From an uncultured Erythrobacter sp. (GTDB lineage Bacteria; Pseudomonadota; Alphaproteobacteria; Sphingomonadales; Sphingomonadaceae): DNA of 64,000 nucleotides. The stretch is from positions 868,001 through 932,000 of the forward strand of contig CANLVN010000002.1 of the NCBI GenBank assembly GCA_947494705.1, written 5' to 3'. Positions within the stretch are counted from its first letter, which is position 1; the number at the start of each line of letters is the position of its first letter. The notes beneath the pieces were generated by a model. The model was not told the DNA's origin. It did no database searches and saw only the letters and a list, made by a program, of their open reading frames with translations. Position numbers and translations under genes: made by a program. Below, in pieces: positions 1 to 9,804 of this stretch.

Positions 1-173
1 TCCGGATCGTCGGCGACGACCGCGAAGGTCTGACCCTGGGGTGCGGGCAATTGTGTCTGAAAGCGTGAGACGTCCGCGCTGAAGGACGGCGCACAGGCAG
101 CAAGTCCGAGCGCGAGCCCGCCAGCAACGGCGAGGCGCTTGATCTGCGCGAACGAGGTGGATTGCGAGGTCAT
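1..173 (-). CDS. Lipoprotein, DUF4136-like (N-terminal part; runs off window)
   Basis: Only the first 57 or so codons are in the window; the gene continues beyond base 1. The N-terminus has a basic patch (QIKR), a hydrophobic stretch and a lipobox (LAAC, Cys about residue 25), so the product should be an outer-membrane or periplasmic lipoprotein. The mature part begins with a FSADVSRFQ-like stretch of the kind seen at the start of DUF4136 proteins, but the family call rests on this short piece alone. ATG at 173 is preferred over an in-frame ATG at 188 because AAGGA lies a proper distance before 173. Function unknown. Confidence 0.6.
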   Translation of the reverse strand, partial: MTSQSTSFAQIKRLAVAGGLALGLAACAPSFSADVSRFQTQLPAPQGQTFAVVADDP

Positions 174-421
174 GTTCGAGTCCTTCATGGCATAATCTTC
201 ATAATATCACCAGCGCCATCCTCCCAACAGGGGGCACGGCGCGACAATGTCCATCAGCGACATCGGGCCAAGTCGATCTGGTAAGAAATGGGCGATCCCG
301 GACGAAATCGGATTGCGCGTACGGCAACATCCGGTCCGTGATCATGACGTGCGACCTGTCACTGAACGCTGCCACAATACACAACGGGGCTGAACCGAAT
401 TTGAACAGCGATGAGAAGAGG

Positions 422-1441
422 TTAGCCGCGCACCAGCCCCAGAGCCTTGTAGACCGCGTCGAGCGTCGGAATCCCGCGCTCGCGCGCTTGCGCCGCCCCG
501 CGAGCGAGAATCGCATCCAGCGCTTCCTCGTCGCCCTTAAGCTCCACGAAGCGAGCGTTGATCGGGGCAAGCGTCTCGACCAGCAACTCGCCGAGCGCAG
601 GTTTGAAAGCGCCGAATCCCTGCCCGCCATGTTCGGCCAGCACTTGTGCAGAGGTCTTGCCCGATAGGGCGGCGTAGATGCCGACGAGGTTCCTCGCCTC
701 CGCGCGCTCCTCCAGCCCCTCTTCTTCCGAAGGCAGCGGCTCGGGGTCGGTCTTGGCCTTCTTGACCTTCTTCATGATCGTGTCGGCATCGTCGGTAAGG
801 CTGATGCGGCTCATGTCGCTGGGGTCGGACTTCGACATCTTCGCGGTCCCGTCGCGCAGGGACATGATCCGGGCAGCGGCGGGGGGGATGTAAGGTTCGG
901 GCAGCGTGAACAGCGGTGCGTCCTCGGCGCAGAAGTCGTTGTTGAATTTCTGCGCGATGTCGCGAGCGAGTTCGAGGTGTTGCTTCTGGTCCTCACCGAC
1001 CGGCACATGCGTAGCCTGATAGAGCAGCACGTCAGCGGCCTGGAGGACGGGATAGGTGAATAGCGCGACCGACTGGCCTTCGCGGTTCTTGCCTGCCTTG
1101 TCCTTCCACTGCGTCATGCGGTTGAGCCAGCCCATCCGCGCCGTGCCGTTGAGCAGCCACTGCAGCTCGGCATGGGCGGGGACCTGCGCTTGGTTGAACA
1201 GGATGGTCCTGGCCGGATCGACGCCGCACGCGACCAGCGTCGCCACCATCTCGCGGGTATTGCGCGTCAATTCAGCGGGGTCGTGCGGCTGCGAGATCGC
1301 GTGCAGGTCGGCAAGGAAGATGAAACACTCCCCGCCAGCAGCGTTCGCTTCGTCCTGCAGCTTCACATAATTGACGATCGCGCCGAGATAGTTGCCGAGA
1401 TGAGGCTTTCCGGTGGGCTGGATGCCAGAGACGACGCGCAT
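422..1441 (-). CDS. trpS: Tryptophan--tRNA ligase
   Basis: Class I aminoacyl-tRNA synthetase that charges tRNA-Trp in the cytoplasm. The 339-residue protein has the HIGH-type signature near the N-terminus ([12 protein letters not shown]) and the KMSKS loop (KMSKSDP) at about residue 210, with normal length for bacterial TrpS. The open frame extends further upstream, but the family start is [11 protein letters not shown], and an AGGAAAG ribosome site inside the end of murJ precedes that ATG. It starts one base after the murJ stop, so the two are likely translationally coupled in a secB-murJ-trpS operon. Confidence 0.97.
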   Translation of the reverse strand: MRVVSGIQPTGKPHLGNYLGAIVNYVKLQDEANAAGGECFIFLADLHAISQPHDPAELTRNTREMVATLVACGVDPARTILFNQAQVPAHAELQWLLNGTARMGWLNRMTQWKDKAGKNREGQSVALFTYPVLQAADVLLYQATHVPVGEDQKQHLELARDIAQKFNNDFCAEDAPLFTLPEPYIPPAAARIMSLRDGTAKMSKSDPSDMSRISLTDDADTIMKKVKKAKTDPEPLPSEEEGLEERAEARNLVGIYAALSGKTSAQVLAEHGGQGFGAFKPALGELLVETLAPINARFVELKGDEEALDAILARGAAQARERGIPTLDAVYKALGLVRG

Positions 1442-1442
1442 G

Positions 1443-3023
1443 TCAGTTTGCTTTCCTAGTGAGTGTCTTGATCCGCTGGCGGTCGATTGCGCCAATTGCG
1501 AAAGCGATGCCGAAATAGACCACCGCCGCCGCGCCAACGAGCGCCAGCAGCGCCCCGAGCCGCGCGAACAGGCCGGCGGAGTACCAGCCGGTTAGCAGGT
1601 CGGTCGTATAGAACAAGGCCGCACCCATGGCCGCGGCGGCTACGCCCTGCTTCGCAATACGCCACAACAGGACCGGTGGGATGAGATAATGGCCACGCTT
1701 TGCAAGCACCACCAGCAGGAAGCCGACATTGATCCACGCTCCGATCACGCTGGCGAAAGCGACGCCGACGACGCCGTAATCTGCAATCAGGAACAGGATC
1801 GAAGCCACGAACACGCCCAGCGAGATGAAGGCCGCGACCACCGGTGTGCGGGTGTCGGCCCGGGCATAGAAATTGGGCACCAGCACCTTGACCAGAACAT
1901 AGGCGGGCAGGCCCAGCACGAGCGCTGCTAGCACGTTCCCGGTCGAGGCAGCGTCGGCGAGGTCGAAGCGCCCGCCCTGGAAGATCATGGTCACGAACGC
2001 CTCGGCACAGATCGCCAGCGCCACTGCAGCCGGAATGGTCAGCAGCATGGCGAGCTCGATCGCATCGGACTGGATCCTGTCCGCGCCTTCCTTGTTGTCG
2101 CCGCCGACGAATTTCGAAAGCGTCGGCAGGATGGCGGTCGAGAGCGCGATCCCGATAATGCCGAGCGGCAGCTGGTTCAGGCGATCGGCGTAGTTCATGT
2201 AACTGACCGAACCGTCCTCGAGCTGGTTGAGGAAGTAGAGCTGCACCAGAGTGTTGATCTGGTATGCACCGCCGCCGATCGCTGCGGGCAGGGCGATTAT
2301 AGAGAGGCGCTTTACCTCTGGCGTGATGCGCGGCCACAGCAGTTTCGGACGGAAGCCTTCCACCCGCGTCCAGTAATACAGCCATGCCAGCTGCATCACC
2401 CCCGCACCGGTCACCGCCCAGGCGATGCCATAGGCGATCTGTTCGACGCTGGCGCCGGTCGTGTTCGCGAACCACTCGCCGGTCAGCAAGGCTGCGATCA
2501 GGACGATGTTGAGGATGATCGGAAAGCTCGCCCCCGGCGCAAATCGCGAAACCGAATTGAGCATGCCCGTGAACAGTGTCACGAGGCTGACGAGGATGAT
2601 GTAAGGAAACATGATCCGCGCGAAATCGACCGCGAGCGGATAGGTTTCAGGGTCGACGGGCTTTTCCGAGAGCAGCCAAATGACGCCGGGCATCGCCAGC
2701 TCGAAGACCGCCACCAATGCGATCAGCACTGGCAGGAAGACGCTCAGCACGTCGGTGCTGAAGGATCGCGCTTCCTCGAGCCCTTTCTCCGGGTCGTCGT
2801 GTCCGTGCAGCCGCTTCGAGAACATGGGCACGAAAGCAGCGGAAAACGCGCCTTCGGCGAACAGGCGGCGGAAAACGTTGGGAATGATGAAGGCCTGGAA
2901 CCAGGCATCGGTAACCGCACTCGCCCCGAGAACGCGCGAGAATATCATCTCGCGCGCCATCCCGGCGACGCGGCTGACCATGGTCAGACCGCCGATCGTC
3001 CCGACGTTCTTGAGCAGGCTCAT
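1443..3023 (-). CDS. murJ: Lipid II flippase MurJ (MviN)
   Basis: Integral inner-membrane protein of the MOP superfamily that flips lipid II to the periplasmic face for peptidoglycan synthesis. The 526-residue sequence opens with the family hallmark ([24 protein letters not shown]) region, followed by about 14 hydrophobic segments and the conserved [14 protein letters not shown] stretch near residue 55. Length is typical. The ribosome site is weak; the gene lies 35 bases after secB and abuts trpS, indicating co-transcription. Confidence 0.96.
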   Translation of the reverse strand: MSLLKNVGTIGGLTMVSRVAGMAREMIFSRVLGASAVTDAWFQAFIIPNVFRRLFAEGAFSAAFVPMFSKRLHGHDDPEKGLEEARSFSTDVLSVFLPVLIALVAVFELAMPGVIWLLSEKPVDPETYPLAVDFARIMFPYIILVSLVTLFTGMLNSVSRFAPGASFPIILNIVLIAALLTGEWFANTTGASVEQIAYGIAWAVTGAGVMQLAWLYYWTRVEGFRPKLLWPRITPEVKRLSIIALPAAIGGGAYQINTLVQLYFLNQLEDGSVSYMNYADRLNQLPLGIIGIALSTAILPTLSKFVGGDNKEGADRIQSDAIELAMLLTIPAAVALAICAEAFVTMIFQGGRFDLADAASTGNVLAALVLGLPAYVLVKVLVPNFYARADTRTPVVAAFISLGVFVASILFLIADYGVVGVAFASVIGAWINVGFLLVVLAKRGHYLIPPVLLWRIAKQGVAAAAMGAALFYTTDLLTGWYSAGLFARLGALLALVGAAAVVYFGIAFAIGAIDRQRIKTLTRKAN

Positions 3024-3058
3024 GCGATCAGGCCCGCGTGATCAGCATGGGTGCTGGT

Positions 3059-3595
3059 TCAGGCGTTGCCGCTGGGCGGAGGCGTCTCGCCACCGGCACC
3101 GGCTTCCTGTTCACGGCGCGCCTGAAGCTGCTGGGCATAAAGGCCGTTGAAGTCGATTGGATCGACCATCAGCGGCGGGAAACCGGCGTCGCGCACGGCA
3201 TCGGCAATGACCCGACGTGCAAAGGGGAAGAGGATGCGCGGTGCCTCGGCGAACAGGAATGCGTGCGCCTGTTCGTCGGGAATGTTGCGAATACCGATCA
3301 GCCCGCAATAGCTCAGCTCGATCAGGTATGCGGTGCCTTTGTCGGCAGTCGCGGTGACGTTGATCTTGAGTTCGACTTCGGTAACCTCGTCACCCTTGGG
3401 GTTCGCACCGATGTTGAACTGAACATCGATCTTCGGCTGATCGGTCCACTGGAACACTTCCGGCGCGCTGGGATTCTCGACCGACAGGTCTTTCACATAT
3501 TGCGTGATGATCCCTGCCGCAGGCTGGTTGTCGGCGCCATTGGCACCCGGATTCGGGTTGTTGAGATCGGTAAGAACGTCGCCTTCGTCGGCCAT
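3059..3595 (-). CDS. secB: Protein-export chaperone SecB
   Basis: Cytoplasmic homotetrameric chaperone that keeps preproteins unfolded and passes them to SecA. The 178-residue product has the SecB core: an IITQYVKDLSVENPSAP beta-strand region at about residues 30-45, the ELSYCGLIGI segment and the ILFPFARRVIADAVRDAGFPPLMVDPIDF block that closes the fold. The N-terminal acidic extension and Gly/Pro-rich tail are variable in the family. First gene of the secB-murJ-trpS operon, divergent from the Tim44-domain gene; secB next to Tim44, mltA and smr is a common alphaproteobacterial arrangement. Confidence 0.96.
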   Translation of the reverse strand: MADEGDVLTDLNNPNPGANGADNQPAAGIITQYVKDLSVENPSAPEVFQWTDQPKIDVQFNIGANPKGDEVTEVELKINVTATADKGTAYLIELSYCGLIGIRNIPDEQAHAFLFAEAPRILFPFARRVIADAVRDAGFPPLMVDPIDFNGLYAQQLQARREQEAGAGGETPPPSGNA

Positions 3596-3948
3596 GATTG
3601 TCGGTCTTTCGATTGAGCTGCAATTAAAGTCGCGCGCCTAGCAGGGGCCGGGGAGAGAGGCAATGGGCAGCGGCCGGCGGTGGCGAAACGGGCAAGGACA
3701 GCGGCGCGGGCACTTCATTCGGGGCGTTACAAGAGCCATGAACTGCGCCACATTCGCGACAGATTCGCTACGGAATGGCACCGATTGGCCGTTGGCGAAT
3801 TGAATTGAATGCCTATTTATGGGACGAAGCGCATCCTGTATGGGTACACAACGTAGCTGTTGGTGACCGAAATGAGTTAAGGTGATGTTCGCCAAGCGCC
3901 TGTTACGACAGACGGGAAGCAGCGCCGAAAGGGTATCAAGGTACAAAC
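3596..3948. other. 353-base divergent intergenic region
   Basis: No convincing gene here. It separates secB (minus) from the Tim44 gene (plus) and must carry both promoters. The middle (about 3790-3835) is visibly A/T-rich, with a short GAATTGAATTGAATG direct repeat. I could not identify a firm promoter, operator or origin motif. Confidence 0.5.
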
Positions 3949-4620
3949 GTGATTTTAGAAATCGTCATTCTCGCCATGATCGCAGCGTTTCTGGGGCTCC
4001 GCCTCTATTCGGTGCTGGGCCGACGGGCCGAGCATGAGGAGGAATCGGTGCCGCAGCGTTTCGATCCTTCGGAGAATGCGCCCAATCAGGCACCCCCGGC
4101 CTCTCCGCAGGCGCAGTCAGCGCCTGCCCGTGTCATCGAACTCGAAGGCGTGATGCCCGCGGTTGAGCGCGGTGTGCGTGAAATCGCCGCTGCCGATCGC
4201 AACTTTGATGTCGCGCAATTCATGGATGGCGCCAAGGGTGCTTACGAGATGATCCTGGAGGCCTTCTGGGAAGGCGACAAGGAAACGCTCCGCGAGCTTT
4301 GCGACGACGATGTATTCGCCGGGTTCAGCGCTGCCATCGATGCGCGCGAGGAAGCCGGGCACACGCTCGAGAACAAGCTGGTCCGGATCGAGGAAACGCG
4401 CATCCATTCCGCGTCGCTCGACACCAACCGTTTCAGCAAGGTTGCGCGGATCGCCGTGCTGTTCGTTGCCGATATCGCAGCGGTCACACGCGACGCCGAC
4501 GGTAATGTCGTTGCCGGTTCGCTCGACGATGCGGTTGAAAGCCGCGATGTCTGGACCTTCAGCCGCGACCTTTCGTCGCGCGACCCCAACTGGGTCCTCG
4601 ACGAAACCGACGAAGGTTAA
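3949..4620 (+). CDS. Tim44/TimA-domain membrane-anchored protein
   Basis: 223 residues: an N-terminal transmembrane anchor (about residues 2-20), a Pro/Ala/Gln-rich linker to about residue 65, then a Tim44-like domain (FMDGAKGAYEMILEAFWEGDKETL...) to the end. In mitochondria Tim44 links Hsp70 to the import pore; the bacterial relatives (TimA) are inner-membrane proteins whose exact role is less clear, probably in membrane-protein complex assembly. Translation starts at GTG 3949. It is six bases upstream of mltA and begins the Tim44-mltA-smr operon. Confidence 0.88.
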   Translation: MILEIVILAMIAAFLGLRLYSVLGRRAEHEEESVPQRFDPSENAPNQAPPASPQAQSAPARVIELEGVMPAVERGVREIAAADRNFDVAQFMDGAKGAYEMILEAFWEGDKETLRELCDDDVFAGFSAAIDAREEAGHTLENKLVRIEETRIHSASLDTNRFSKVARIAVLFVADIAAVTRDADGNVVAGSLDDAVESRDVWTFSRDLSSRDPNWVLDETDEG

Positions 4621-4626
4621 GGGCGC

Positions 4627-5895
4627 ATGGCCGCGCGGGCCGGTAAGGTCATTCGGCTGGATGGCCCGGATACGCCCCTGCGCCATCCCCGTTCGGTAAA
4701 TGCCGGTGCCGCAGCGCTTGCCGCGCTGATGCTTCTGACCGGTTGCCTCAGACTGGTGCCCGAAGGCTCTGCGCCCGGTCCGGCAGTCACCGTACCACCC
4801 GCCGGCGCCGCGACGGCCGTAAGCGCGGTCATGGCAGGCGTTGTTGCGGGGCCGAGCGTTGCTTCGCTGGGCCTGACCCGACAGGATGCGAGCAGCGCGC
4901 TTTCGAGCTTTGTCGAATCCTGCCCACAGCTTCTGCGCCGCACCGATGCGAGCGGACTGGCAAGCGGTGCGGATTGGCGCGCCGCCTGCGATGCCGCCGT
5001 GCGCTGGTCCCCGAACGATGCGCCCCGCTTCTTCCAGACCTATTTCGAAACGGCCCGCGTCGGCGATGGCAGCGCCTTTGCCACCGGATATTTCGAGCCC
5101 GAGATCCTCGGCAGCCGTACACCGCGCCCTGGCTATGTACCGGTCTATGGCATGCCGCGCGACCTTGAGCGGGGCTGGCCGGACGACGTTCCGCAATCCG
5201 AACGGACCGGTCGCGCCCCGCTTTCGCGCCGACTGCCCGACGGGTCCTATGTCCCGTATTTCGAACGCGCCGAGATCGAACGCGGCGTGCTCGATGGACG
5301 CGCCCCGGTGATTGCCTACGCTGCCGATCCGGTCGAGTTCTTCTTCCTCCAGATTCAGGGATCGGGCCGCATCCGCACCGATACCGGGGAGATCATCCGC
5401 ATCGGTTATGCCGGACAGAACGGACGCGGCTACACCGGCATCGGCGGGGTCATGCGCGAGCGCGGACTGCTCGGTGACGGGCCGGGCCAGTACTCTGGAT
5501 CGATGCAGGGCATCATGGCCTATATCCGCGAGAACCCGCGCGAAGGCGCCGATCTGATGCGCATGAACAAGAGTTGGGTGTTCTTCCGCGAATTGACCGG
5601 TGACGGGCCGCTTGGCTCGATAGGCGTTCCGGTCAGGGCGCAGAATTCCGTGGCGGTCGATCCGCGCTTCGTGCCCTATGGCGCGCCCGTCTTTCTCGAT
5701 CTTGAGCGGGATATCGCCGATGGCTTGTGGATCGCGCAGGATACCGGCGGCGCGATCAAGGGTGCAAACCGCTTCGACACGTTCTGGGGTGCGGGTGCGC
5801 GAGCGCGCGAAATCGCCGGGGGGATGAGCGCGCGCGGTACGGCTCTCTTGCTGCTGCCCAAGGGAACGGTGGCCCGCCTGAACGCGCGTCGATGA
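4627..5895 (+). CDS. mltA: Membrane-bound lytic murein transglycosylase A
   Basis: Cleaves peptidoglycan glycan strands to 1,6-anhydromuropeptides from the outer membrane. The 422-residue protein has a lipoprotein-type signal (LMLLTGC, Cys at about residue 39), the MltA beta-barrel domain (FATGYFEPEI, VPVYGMP, FFLQIQGSGRI) and a C-terminal 3D domain with its conserved aspartates (DTGGAIKGANRFDTFWG). Length is normal. Its TGA overlaps the ATG of the Smr gene (ATGA), so translation is probably coupled. Confidence 0.95.
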   Translation: MAARAGKVIRLDGPDTPLRHPRSVNAGAAALAALMLLTGCLRLVPEGSAPGPAVTVPPAGAATAVSAVMAGVVAGPSVASLGLTRQDASSALSSFVESCPQLLRRTDASGLASGADWRAACDAAVRWSPNDAPRFFQTYFETARVGDGSAFATGYFEPEILGSRTPRPGYVPVYGMPRDLERGWPDDVPQSERTGRAPLSRRLPDGSYVPYFERAEIERGVLDGRAPVIAYAADPVEFFFLQIQGSGRIRTDTGEIIRIGYAGQNGRGYTGIGGVMRERGLLGDGPGQYSGSMQGIMAYIRENPREGADLMRMNKSWVFFRELTGDGPLGSIGVPVRAQNSVAVDPRFVPYGAPVFLDLERDIADGLWIAQDTGGAIKGANRFDTFWGAGARAREIAGGMSARGTALLLLPKGTVARLNARR

Positions 5896-6482
5896 GCGCC
5901 CCGCGCGGCCTCTCGCCCGAAGAGCAGGACGCGTGGGCCGCACTTGCGCAAAGCGTCACGCCCCTGCGTGGCAAGGCTGCACCGGTAAGGGCTCCTTCCA
6001 GTGGTGCAGGTGTGGGGAAATCCGCCCCCAAGCCTGCGCCCCCATCAAAGGCAAAGACGCCGCGGCCGAAGCCGCCAACGCGCGCATCCGCAGCGCCAGC
6101 ACCTCCTCCGCCAGCCCCGCCGAAAAGAGCCTTCAACTCACAACTCGACGGGCAGTGGAACCGCAAGCTGAAGTCGGGCCAGATCGCGCCGGACTACACA
6201 CTCGACCTGCATGGTCACACGCTCGACGGGGCCTACTCTCGTATTATTGACGGGATCGACCAGGCGCGCAGCATGGGCGCGCGCGTGGTCCTGGTCGTAG
6301 CCGGGCGCGAACGGCCGGTCGATCCTGCCGACCGCTCGCACAGGCGCGGAGCGATCCGCGCCAAGCTGCTGGACTGGCTGGCGGCGAGCCATCATGCCGA
6401 TGCCATCGCCGCCGTGCGCCGCGCGCATATCCGCCACGGTGGGGAGGGGGCGATCTACCTCGTTCTCAAGCGCCCGCGCTAG
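5892..6482 (+). CDS. Smr/MutS2-domain protein
   Basis: 196 residues with start ATG 5892 overlapping the mltA stop. A Pro/Ala/Lys-rich disordered N-terminal third leads to an Smr domain (about residues 95-195) with the LDLHGHTLDGA signature and the C-terminal HGGEGAIYLVLKR motif (HGxG loop). Smr domains are nucleic-acid endonucleases or binding modules; this stand-alone form (YdaL/SmrA-like) has no firmly established role. The mltA-smr pairing recurs in Alphaproteobacteria. Confidence 0.9.
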   Translation: MSAPRGLSPEEQDAWAALAQSVTPLRGKAAPVRAPSSGAGVGKSAPKPAPPSKAKTPRPKPPTRASAAPAPPPPAPPKRAFNSQLDGQWNRKLKSGQIAPDYTLDLHGHTLDGAYSRIIDGIDQARSMGARVVLVVAGRERPVDPADRSHRRGAIRAKLLDWLAASHHADAIAAVRRAHIRHGGEGAIYLVLKRPR

Positions 6483-6485
6483 CAA

Positions 6486-7037
6486 TCAGCCAAGCAGCAT
6501 AACGTTCATCAGCCGACCCGGCAGGACGAAGGCGAAGATGCCGGGGATCATCAGCGCGGTCAGGAACAGGCTGACGATCTCGGCCTTGTGACCCTTGATA
6601 TCGCCGCGCCGAGCCTTGCGGACCGTGAGCCATGCGGCGCGATAGGTGAGCGGCACGAAGATGTGAATCCAGGACAGCGCCATCCCGTCATGGATGAACA
6701 GGGTCGAGGTCGCGGTAACGACCATCAGGGCGATCCACAGCTTGCCCAGTTGCTTGTGCATCTCGGTGCCCTTGCGGGCGAGCAGAAGGTAAAGCCCCAA
6801 CGGTACACACGGCACCACTGTCACGACATGCAGCATCACAGCGGCATTGGTGAGGTGCGGCAGGTCGCCTGCCATTCCGAGCGCGGCTCGCGCAATGGCG
6901 AGGAAGCAAAGCGCGCTCATCACACAACCGGAAAAGAGTACAAGGCCGCGAGTGACGGGGCCAAGGTTCATCACACCCGAAGGCTGGTTGAACCGCTTGA
7001 AGGCTGCGAGCGGGTTGGAAAGGGTGGCGGCTGTCAT
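6486..7037 (-). CDS. DUF2306 membrane protein
   Basis: 183 residues, nearly all membrane: hydrophobic segments at about 27-47, 62-82, 95-112 and 150-175, with His residues in or near the helices (LPHLTNAAVMLHVV, MHKQLGK, IHDGMALSWIHIF) as in DUF2306. Function is unknown. ATG 7037 is chosen for its GGAG ribosome site; the frame continues upstream but into the shared promoter region. It diverges from a membrane-anchored LytTR regulator with 173 bases between, which suggests that the regulator controls it. Confidence 0.82.
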   Translation of the reverse strand: MTAATLSNPLAAFKRFNQPSGVMNLGPVTRGLVLFSGCVMSALCFLAIARAALGMAGDLPHLTNAAVMLHVVTVVPCVPLGLYLLLARKGTEMHKQLGKLWIALMVVTATSTLFIHDGMALSWIHIFVPLTYRAAWLTVRKARRGDIKGHKAEIVSLFLTALMIPGIFAFVLPGRLMNVMLLG

Positions 7038-7210
7038 GTCGAGAACTCCGTTTGCGTCTTGCTGTTGGAGCCAGAATGCCGTCCGTCCGTTCGCGGACAA
7101 CGCAGTGTGCGCCATCCGGCGCGTGTCTTCGCGAACGGTCCGGGAAAAGCGCATATTTGCGCCTCCTTGCCACTTTACGAAGCGCGAATGGGCAGGCATC
7201 TGTGCCCACC

Positions 7211-8089
7211 ATGACAAGCGCAGGCGATGAACGGACAATCGGTAAGCGCGCCGCATTGCTGCGCGAATTGCTGAGCGATCTGGCGATCATGACGGTGATC
7301 GGCCTGTTCCTCGCGATCCTCGGTCCGTTCGGCACCATCGACATGCCCCTGTCGGTCCGGCTGCTCACCTGGCTGGCCTTCGCCTTTATCGGATATGCCT
7401 GTTACCGGCCGCTCGCACCTTTGGTCGATTGGGCGGAGCGGGAGCTGGACCTGCCGCGCACAGGGTTATGGATCGGCGGCGTGGTGATTGCGACCGTTCC
7501 GATGACGGTGGCGGTGCTTGCGGTCGGCAATCTGCAAACGTCGCTTCGCTGGCCGGGGCTCGAGATCGCGCTGACCAGCTATTTTTACGTGCTGGTGGTC
7601 GGCGGAGCCGTGACCTTGCTGTTCAACATTCTGACGGCGCGCCGAGAGCGGCTGGACCGCGAGGCGGCGCTGGCCGAGCCTGTACCCGCACCCGCACCCG
7701 CACCCGCACCCGCACCTGCACCCGCACCTGCACCCGAGCAAGCGACCGAACCCGTTACAAGCTCCCCGGTCCAGGCGGCCAACCCGCTGCTCGACCAGTT
7801 GCCGCCCGCTCTCGGCAGCGAAGTGATCGCGTTGGAGATGGAGGACCACTATGTCCGTGTGCACACCGCGCTCGGGTCCGAGCTGGTGCTGATGCGTCTG
7901 CGCGATGCGATGGCGCATCTGGACGACGTCGATGGGCGGCAGGTCCACCGCTCATGGTGGGTCGCACGTCTCGCAGTGGAGGATGTACGGCGCGAAGGAC
8001 GCAATGTCCGGCTGGTCCTGCCCGGGGGCATCGAGGCCCCGGTCGCGCGCGCGCAGGTTGCAGAGTTGAAGGCGGCGGGCTGGATCTGA
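7211..8089 (+). CDS. Membrane-anchored LytTR-family transcriptional regulator
   Basis: 292 residues. The N-terminal half carries four predicted transmembrane segments (about residues 20-145); a coiled segment (RRERLDREAAL) and a (Pro-Ala)8 hinge follow; the C-terminal ~100 residues form a LytTR DNA-binding domain (PPALGSEVIALEMEDHYVRVHT, then VHRSWWVA). There is no receiver domain, so sensing is presumably through the membrane part rather than phosphotransfer. It diverges from a DUF2306 membrane protein, a likely target or partner. Start ATG 7211 fits the domain layout; the longer upstream frame runs through the divergent gene's leader. Confidence 0.88.
   Translation: MTSAGDERTIGKRAALLRELLSDLAIMTVIGLFLAILGPFGTIDMPLSVRLLTWLAFAFIGYACYRPLAPLVDWAERELDLPRTGLWIGGVVIATVPMTVAVLAVGNLQTSLRWPGLEIALTSYFYVLVVGGAVTLLFNILTARRERLDREAALAEPVPAPAPAPAPAPAPAPAPEQATEPVTSSPVQAANPLLDQLPPALGSEVIALEMEDHYVRVHTALGSELVLMRLRDAMAHLDDVDGRQVHRSWWVARLAVEDVRREGRNVRLVLPGGIEAPVARAQVAELKAAGWI
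7685..7732 (+). repeat. Eight tandem hexanucleotide (CCCGCA-type) units
   Basis: Eight consecutive 6-base units, six CCCGCA and two CCTGCA, encode the Pro-Ala hinge of the LytTR regulator. As the unit is a multiple of three, copy-number changes would lengthen or shorten the hinge without a frameshift. Confidence 0.95.
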
Positions 8090-8117
8090 ACCGGCCCACC
8101 GCCTCCGGTACTGTTTG

Positions 8118-9692
8118 TTATTCGGCGGCTTCCGCCACGGCATCGATCTGGGATGGCATGGGCGCGTCCTGACGCTCGGAAATGGATTGGGCCGACATCA
8201 TGCCCGGCGCTTTCGATTCGCCTCCGATCATGTCGCGCACCTTGTCCTCGATCCGCTTTCCAATCGCCTCGTCCACATTGCGCCAATATTCGAAGGCACG
8301 CTTGAGCACCGGCTCGCTCACGCCATCGGCGAGGTGTCCGGAGACGTTGGAGACGAAGCGGTCGCGCTGGGCATCGTCCATGACTTCGGTGACGAGCGCG
8401 CGGGCCTGCGACCAGTCGTCGTCATCTTCGCGCAGCGTGTAGGCCTGTCGCACCATGTCGCCATCCGAATGCCATGTTGCCTCGCCGCCCACTTCGGGCT
8501 GCGCGGCGGGGCCACCATAGGAATTGGGCGCATAGACCGGGTCGACCGCGTTCTGCGTGCGCATGTGCCCGGCGCGGCTGTAGGAATGCACATCGGCATT
8601 CTTGGGCGCGTTGACCGGGATCTGCTTGTAATTGACGCCGAGGCGCGCGCGGTGGGCATCCGAATAGGAAAATCCGCGTGCCAGCAGCATCTTGTCGGGC
8701 GACAGGCCGATGCCGGGCACCATGTTGTTCGGCTCGAACGCCAGCTGTTCGATCTGCGTATCCCAGTCGACCGGGTTTTGGTTCAGCGTCAGCGTGCCGA
8801 CTTCGATCAGCGGATAATCCTCGTGCGGCCAGGTCTTGGTCAGGTCGAACGGGTTGATGCGATAGGTCTTGGCATCTTCGAACGGCATGATCTGCCATTT
8901 GAGCGTCCAGCTCGGGAAATTGCCGTCGGCAATCGCATCGAACAGGTCGCGGCGGTGATAATCGCTATCCTCGCCCGCCTTCTTGACCGCTTCGTCCTGC
9001 GTCAGGTGGGCGTTGCCGCTCTCGTCACCGACATTGGTGTGGAAGTGGAACTTGACCCAGAACTTCTCGCCGTCCTCGTTGATCAGCATGTAGGTGTGGC
9101 TGGAATAGCCATTCATCTCGCGCCAGTTTTTCGGCACGCCGCGATCGCCCATCAGGTAGGCGACCTGGTGCGCGCTCTCGGGGCTGAGCGTCCAGAAATC
9201 CCACATCATGTCGTGATCGCGCAGGCCGTTATCCGCGCGGCGCTTCTGGCTGCGGATGAAGTGCTGGAACTTCAGCGGATCGCGGATGAAGAAGATCGGC
9301 GTGTTGTTGCCGACCATGTCGAAATTGCCATCCTCGGTGTAGAACTTGACCGAAAACCCGCGTGGATCGCGCCAGGTATCGGGGCTGCCACGCTCGCCCG
9401 CCACGGTCGAGAAACGCATCGCGGTTTCGCACTCGGCACCCGGCTGGAAGATCTTGGCCTTGGTGTATTTCGAGACGTCCGCGGTGGTCTTCCACGTGCC
9501 GAAAGCGCCCGAACCCTTGGCGTGCGGCTGGCGCTCAGGGATGCGCTCGCGATTGAAGTTTGCCATCTGCTCGATCAGGTAGTGATCGTTCAGCACGATC
9601 GGACCATCGCGGCCGATGGTTAGCGAATGTTCATCGGACTGCACCTTGATACCGGCGTCGGTCGTGGTGGCGGGGGATTTCGGATCGGTCAT
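8118..9692 (-). CDS. katE: Haem catalase (monofunctional)
   Basis: Dismutates H2O2 to water and oxygen. The 524-residue protein (start ATG 9692 with an AAAGG ribosome site) has the catalytic His in [16 protein letters not shown] (His57), the catalytic Asn region [11 protein letters not shown] and the haem-ligand Tyr in [14 protein letters not shown]. Its length fits a small-subunit catalase, so the symbol (katE or katA) is a naming choice. It lies next to katG and ahpCF. A GGAAC-N16-CGTA element upstream suggests control by the stress sigma factor EcfG. Confidence 0.95.
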   Translation of the reverse strand: MTDPKSPATTTDAGIKVQSDEHSLTIGRDGPIVLNDHYLIEQMANFNRERIPERQPHAKGSGAFGTWKTTADVSKYTKAKIFQPGAECETAMRFSTVAGERGSPDTWRDPRGFSVKFYTEDGNFDMVGNNTPIFFIRDPLKFQHFIRSQKRRADNGLRDHDMMWDFWTLSPESAHQVAYLMGDRGVPKNWREMNGYSSHTYMLINEDGEKFWVKFHFHTNVGDESGNAHLTQDEAVKKAGEDSDYHRRDLFDAIADGNFPSWTLKWQIMPFEDAKTYRINPFDLTKTWPHEDYPLIEVGTLTLNQNPVDWDTQIEQLAFEPNNMVPGIGLSPDKMLLARGFSYSDAHRARLGVNYKQIPVNAPKNADVHSYSRAGHMRTQNAVDPVYAPNSYGGPAAQPEVGGEATWHSDGDMVRQAYTLREDDDDWSQARALVTEVMDDAQRDRFVSNVSGHLADGVSEPVLKRAFEYWRNVDEAIGKRIEDKVRDMIGGESKAPGMMSAQSISERQDAPMPSQIDAVAEAAE

Positions 9693-9736
9693 GGGGGACA
9701 CCTTTGCACGAAGGGATTTGTCGGGGGTGTTGACTC

Positions 9737-9761
9737 TACGCCCGGCGGGCAGGCCGGTTCC
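9737..9761 (-). promoter_or_regulatory. Possible EcfG-dependent promoter of the catalase gene
   Basis: On the minus strand, GGAAC(C) (9761-9757) is followed after 16 bases by CGTA (9740-9737), close to the EcfG consensus GGAAC-N16/17-CGTT. It would start transcription about 35-40 bases before the catalase ATG. The last base of the -10 element deviates. Confidence 0.45.
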
Positions 9762-9804
9762 TTCGGTTGGGCCGAACAAACAATAGGTTACGTCGCAAAA
9801 GAAA

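Noticed and set aside
3596..3948. Possible replication origin between secB and the Tim44 gene
   Set aside because: Only mild A/T-richness and one short direct repeat; no cluster of DnaA boxes and no origin-linked genes such as hemE or parAB here.
4117..5943. 608-codon open frame antisense to the Tim44 and mltA genes
   Set aside because: It mirrors two well-supported plus-strand genes, has no domain and arises from high-GC codon bias.
7685..7732. CRISPR-like or VNTR array
   Set aside because: Units are contiguous 6-mers without spacers and lie inside a coding hinge.
8115..9623. 502-codon plus-strand open frame across the catalase gene
   Set aside because: Antisense shadow of a catalase with complete active-site motifs.
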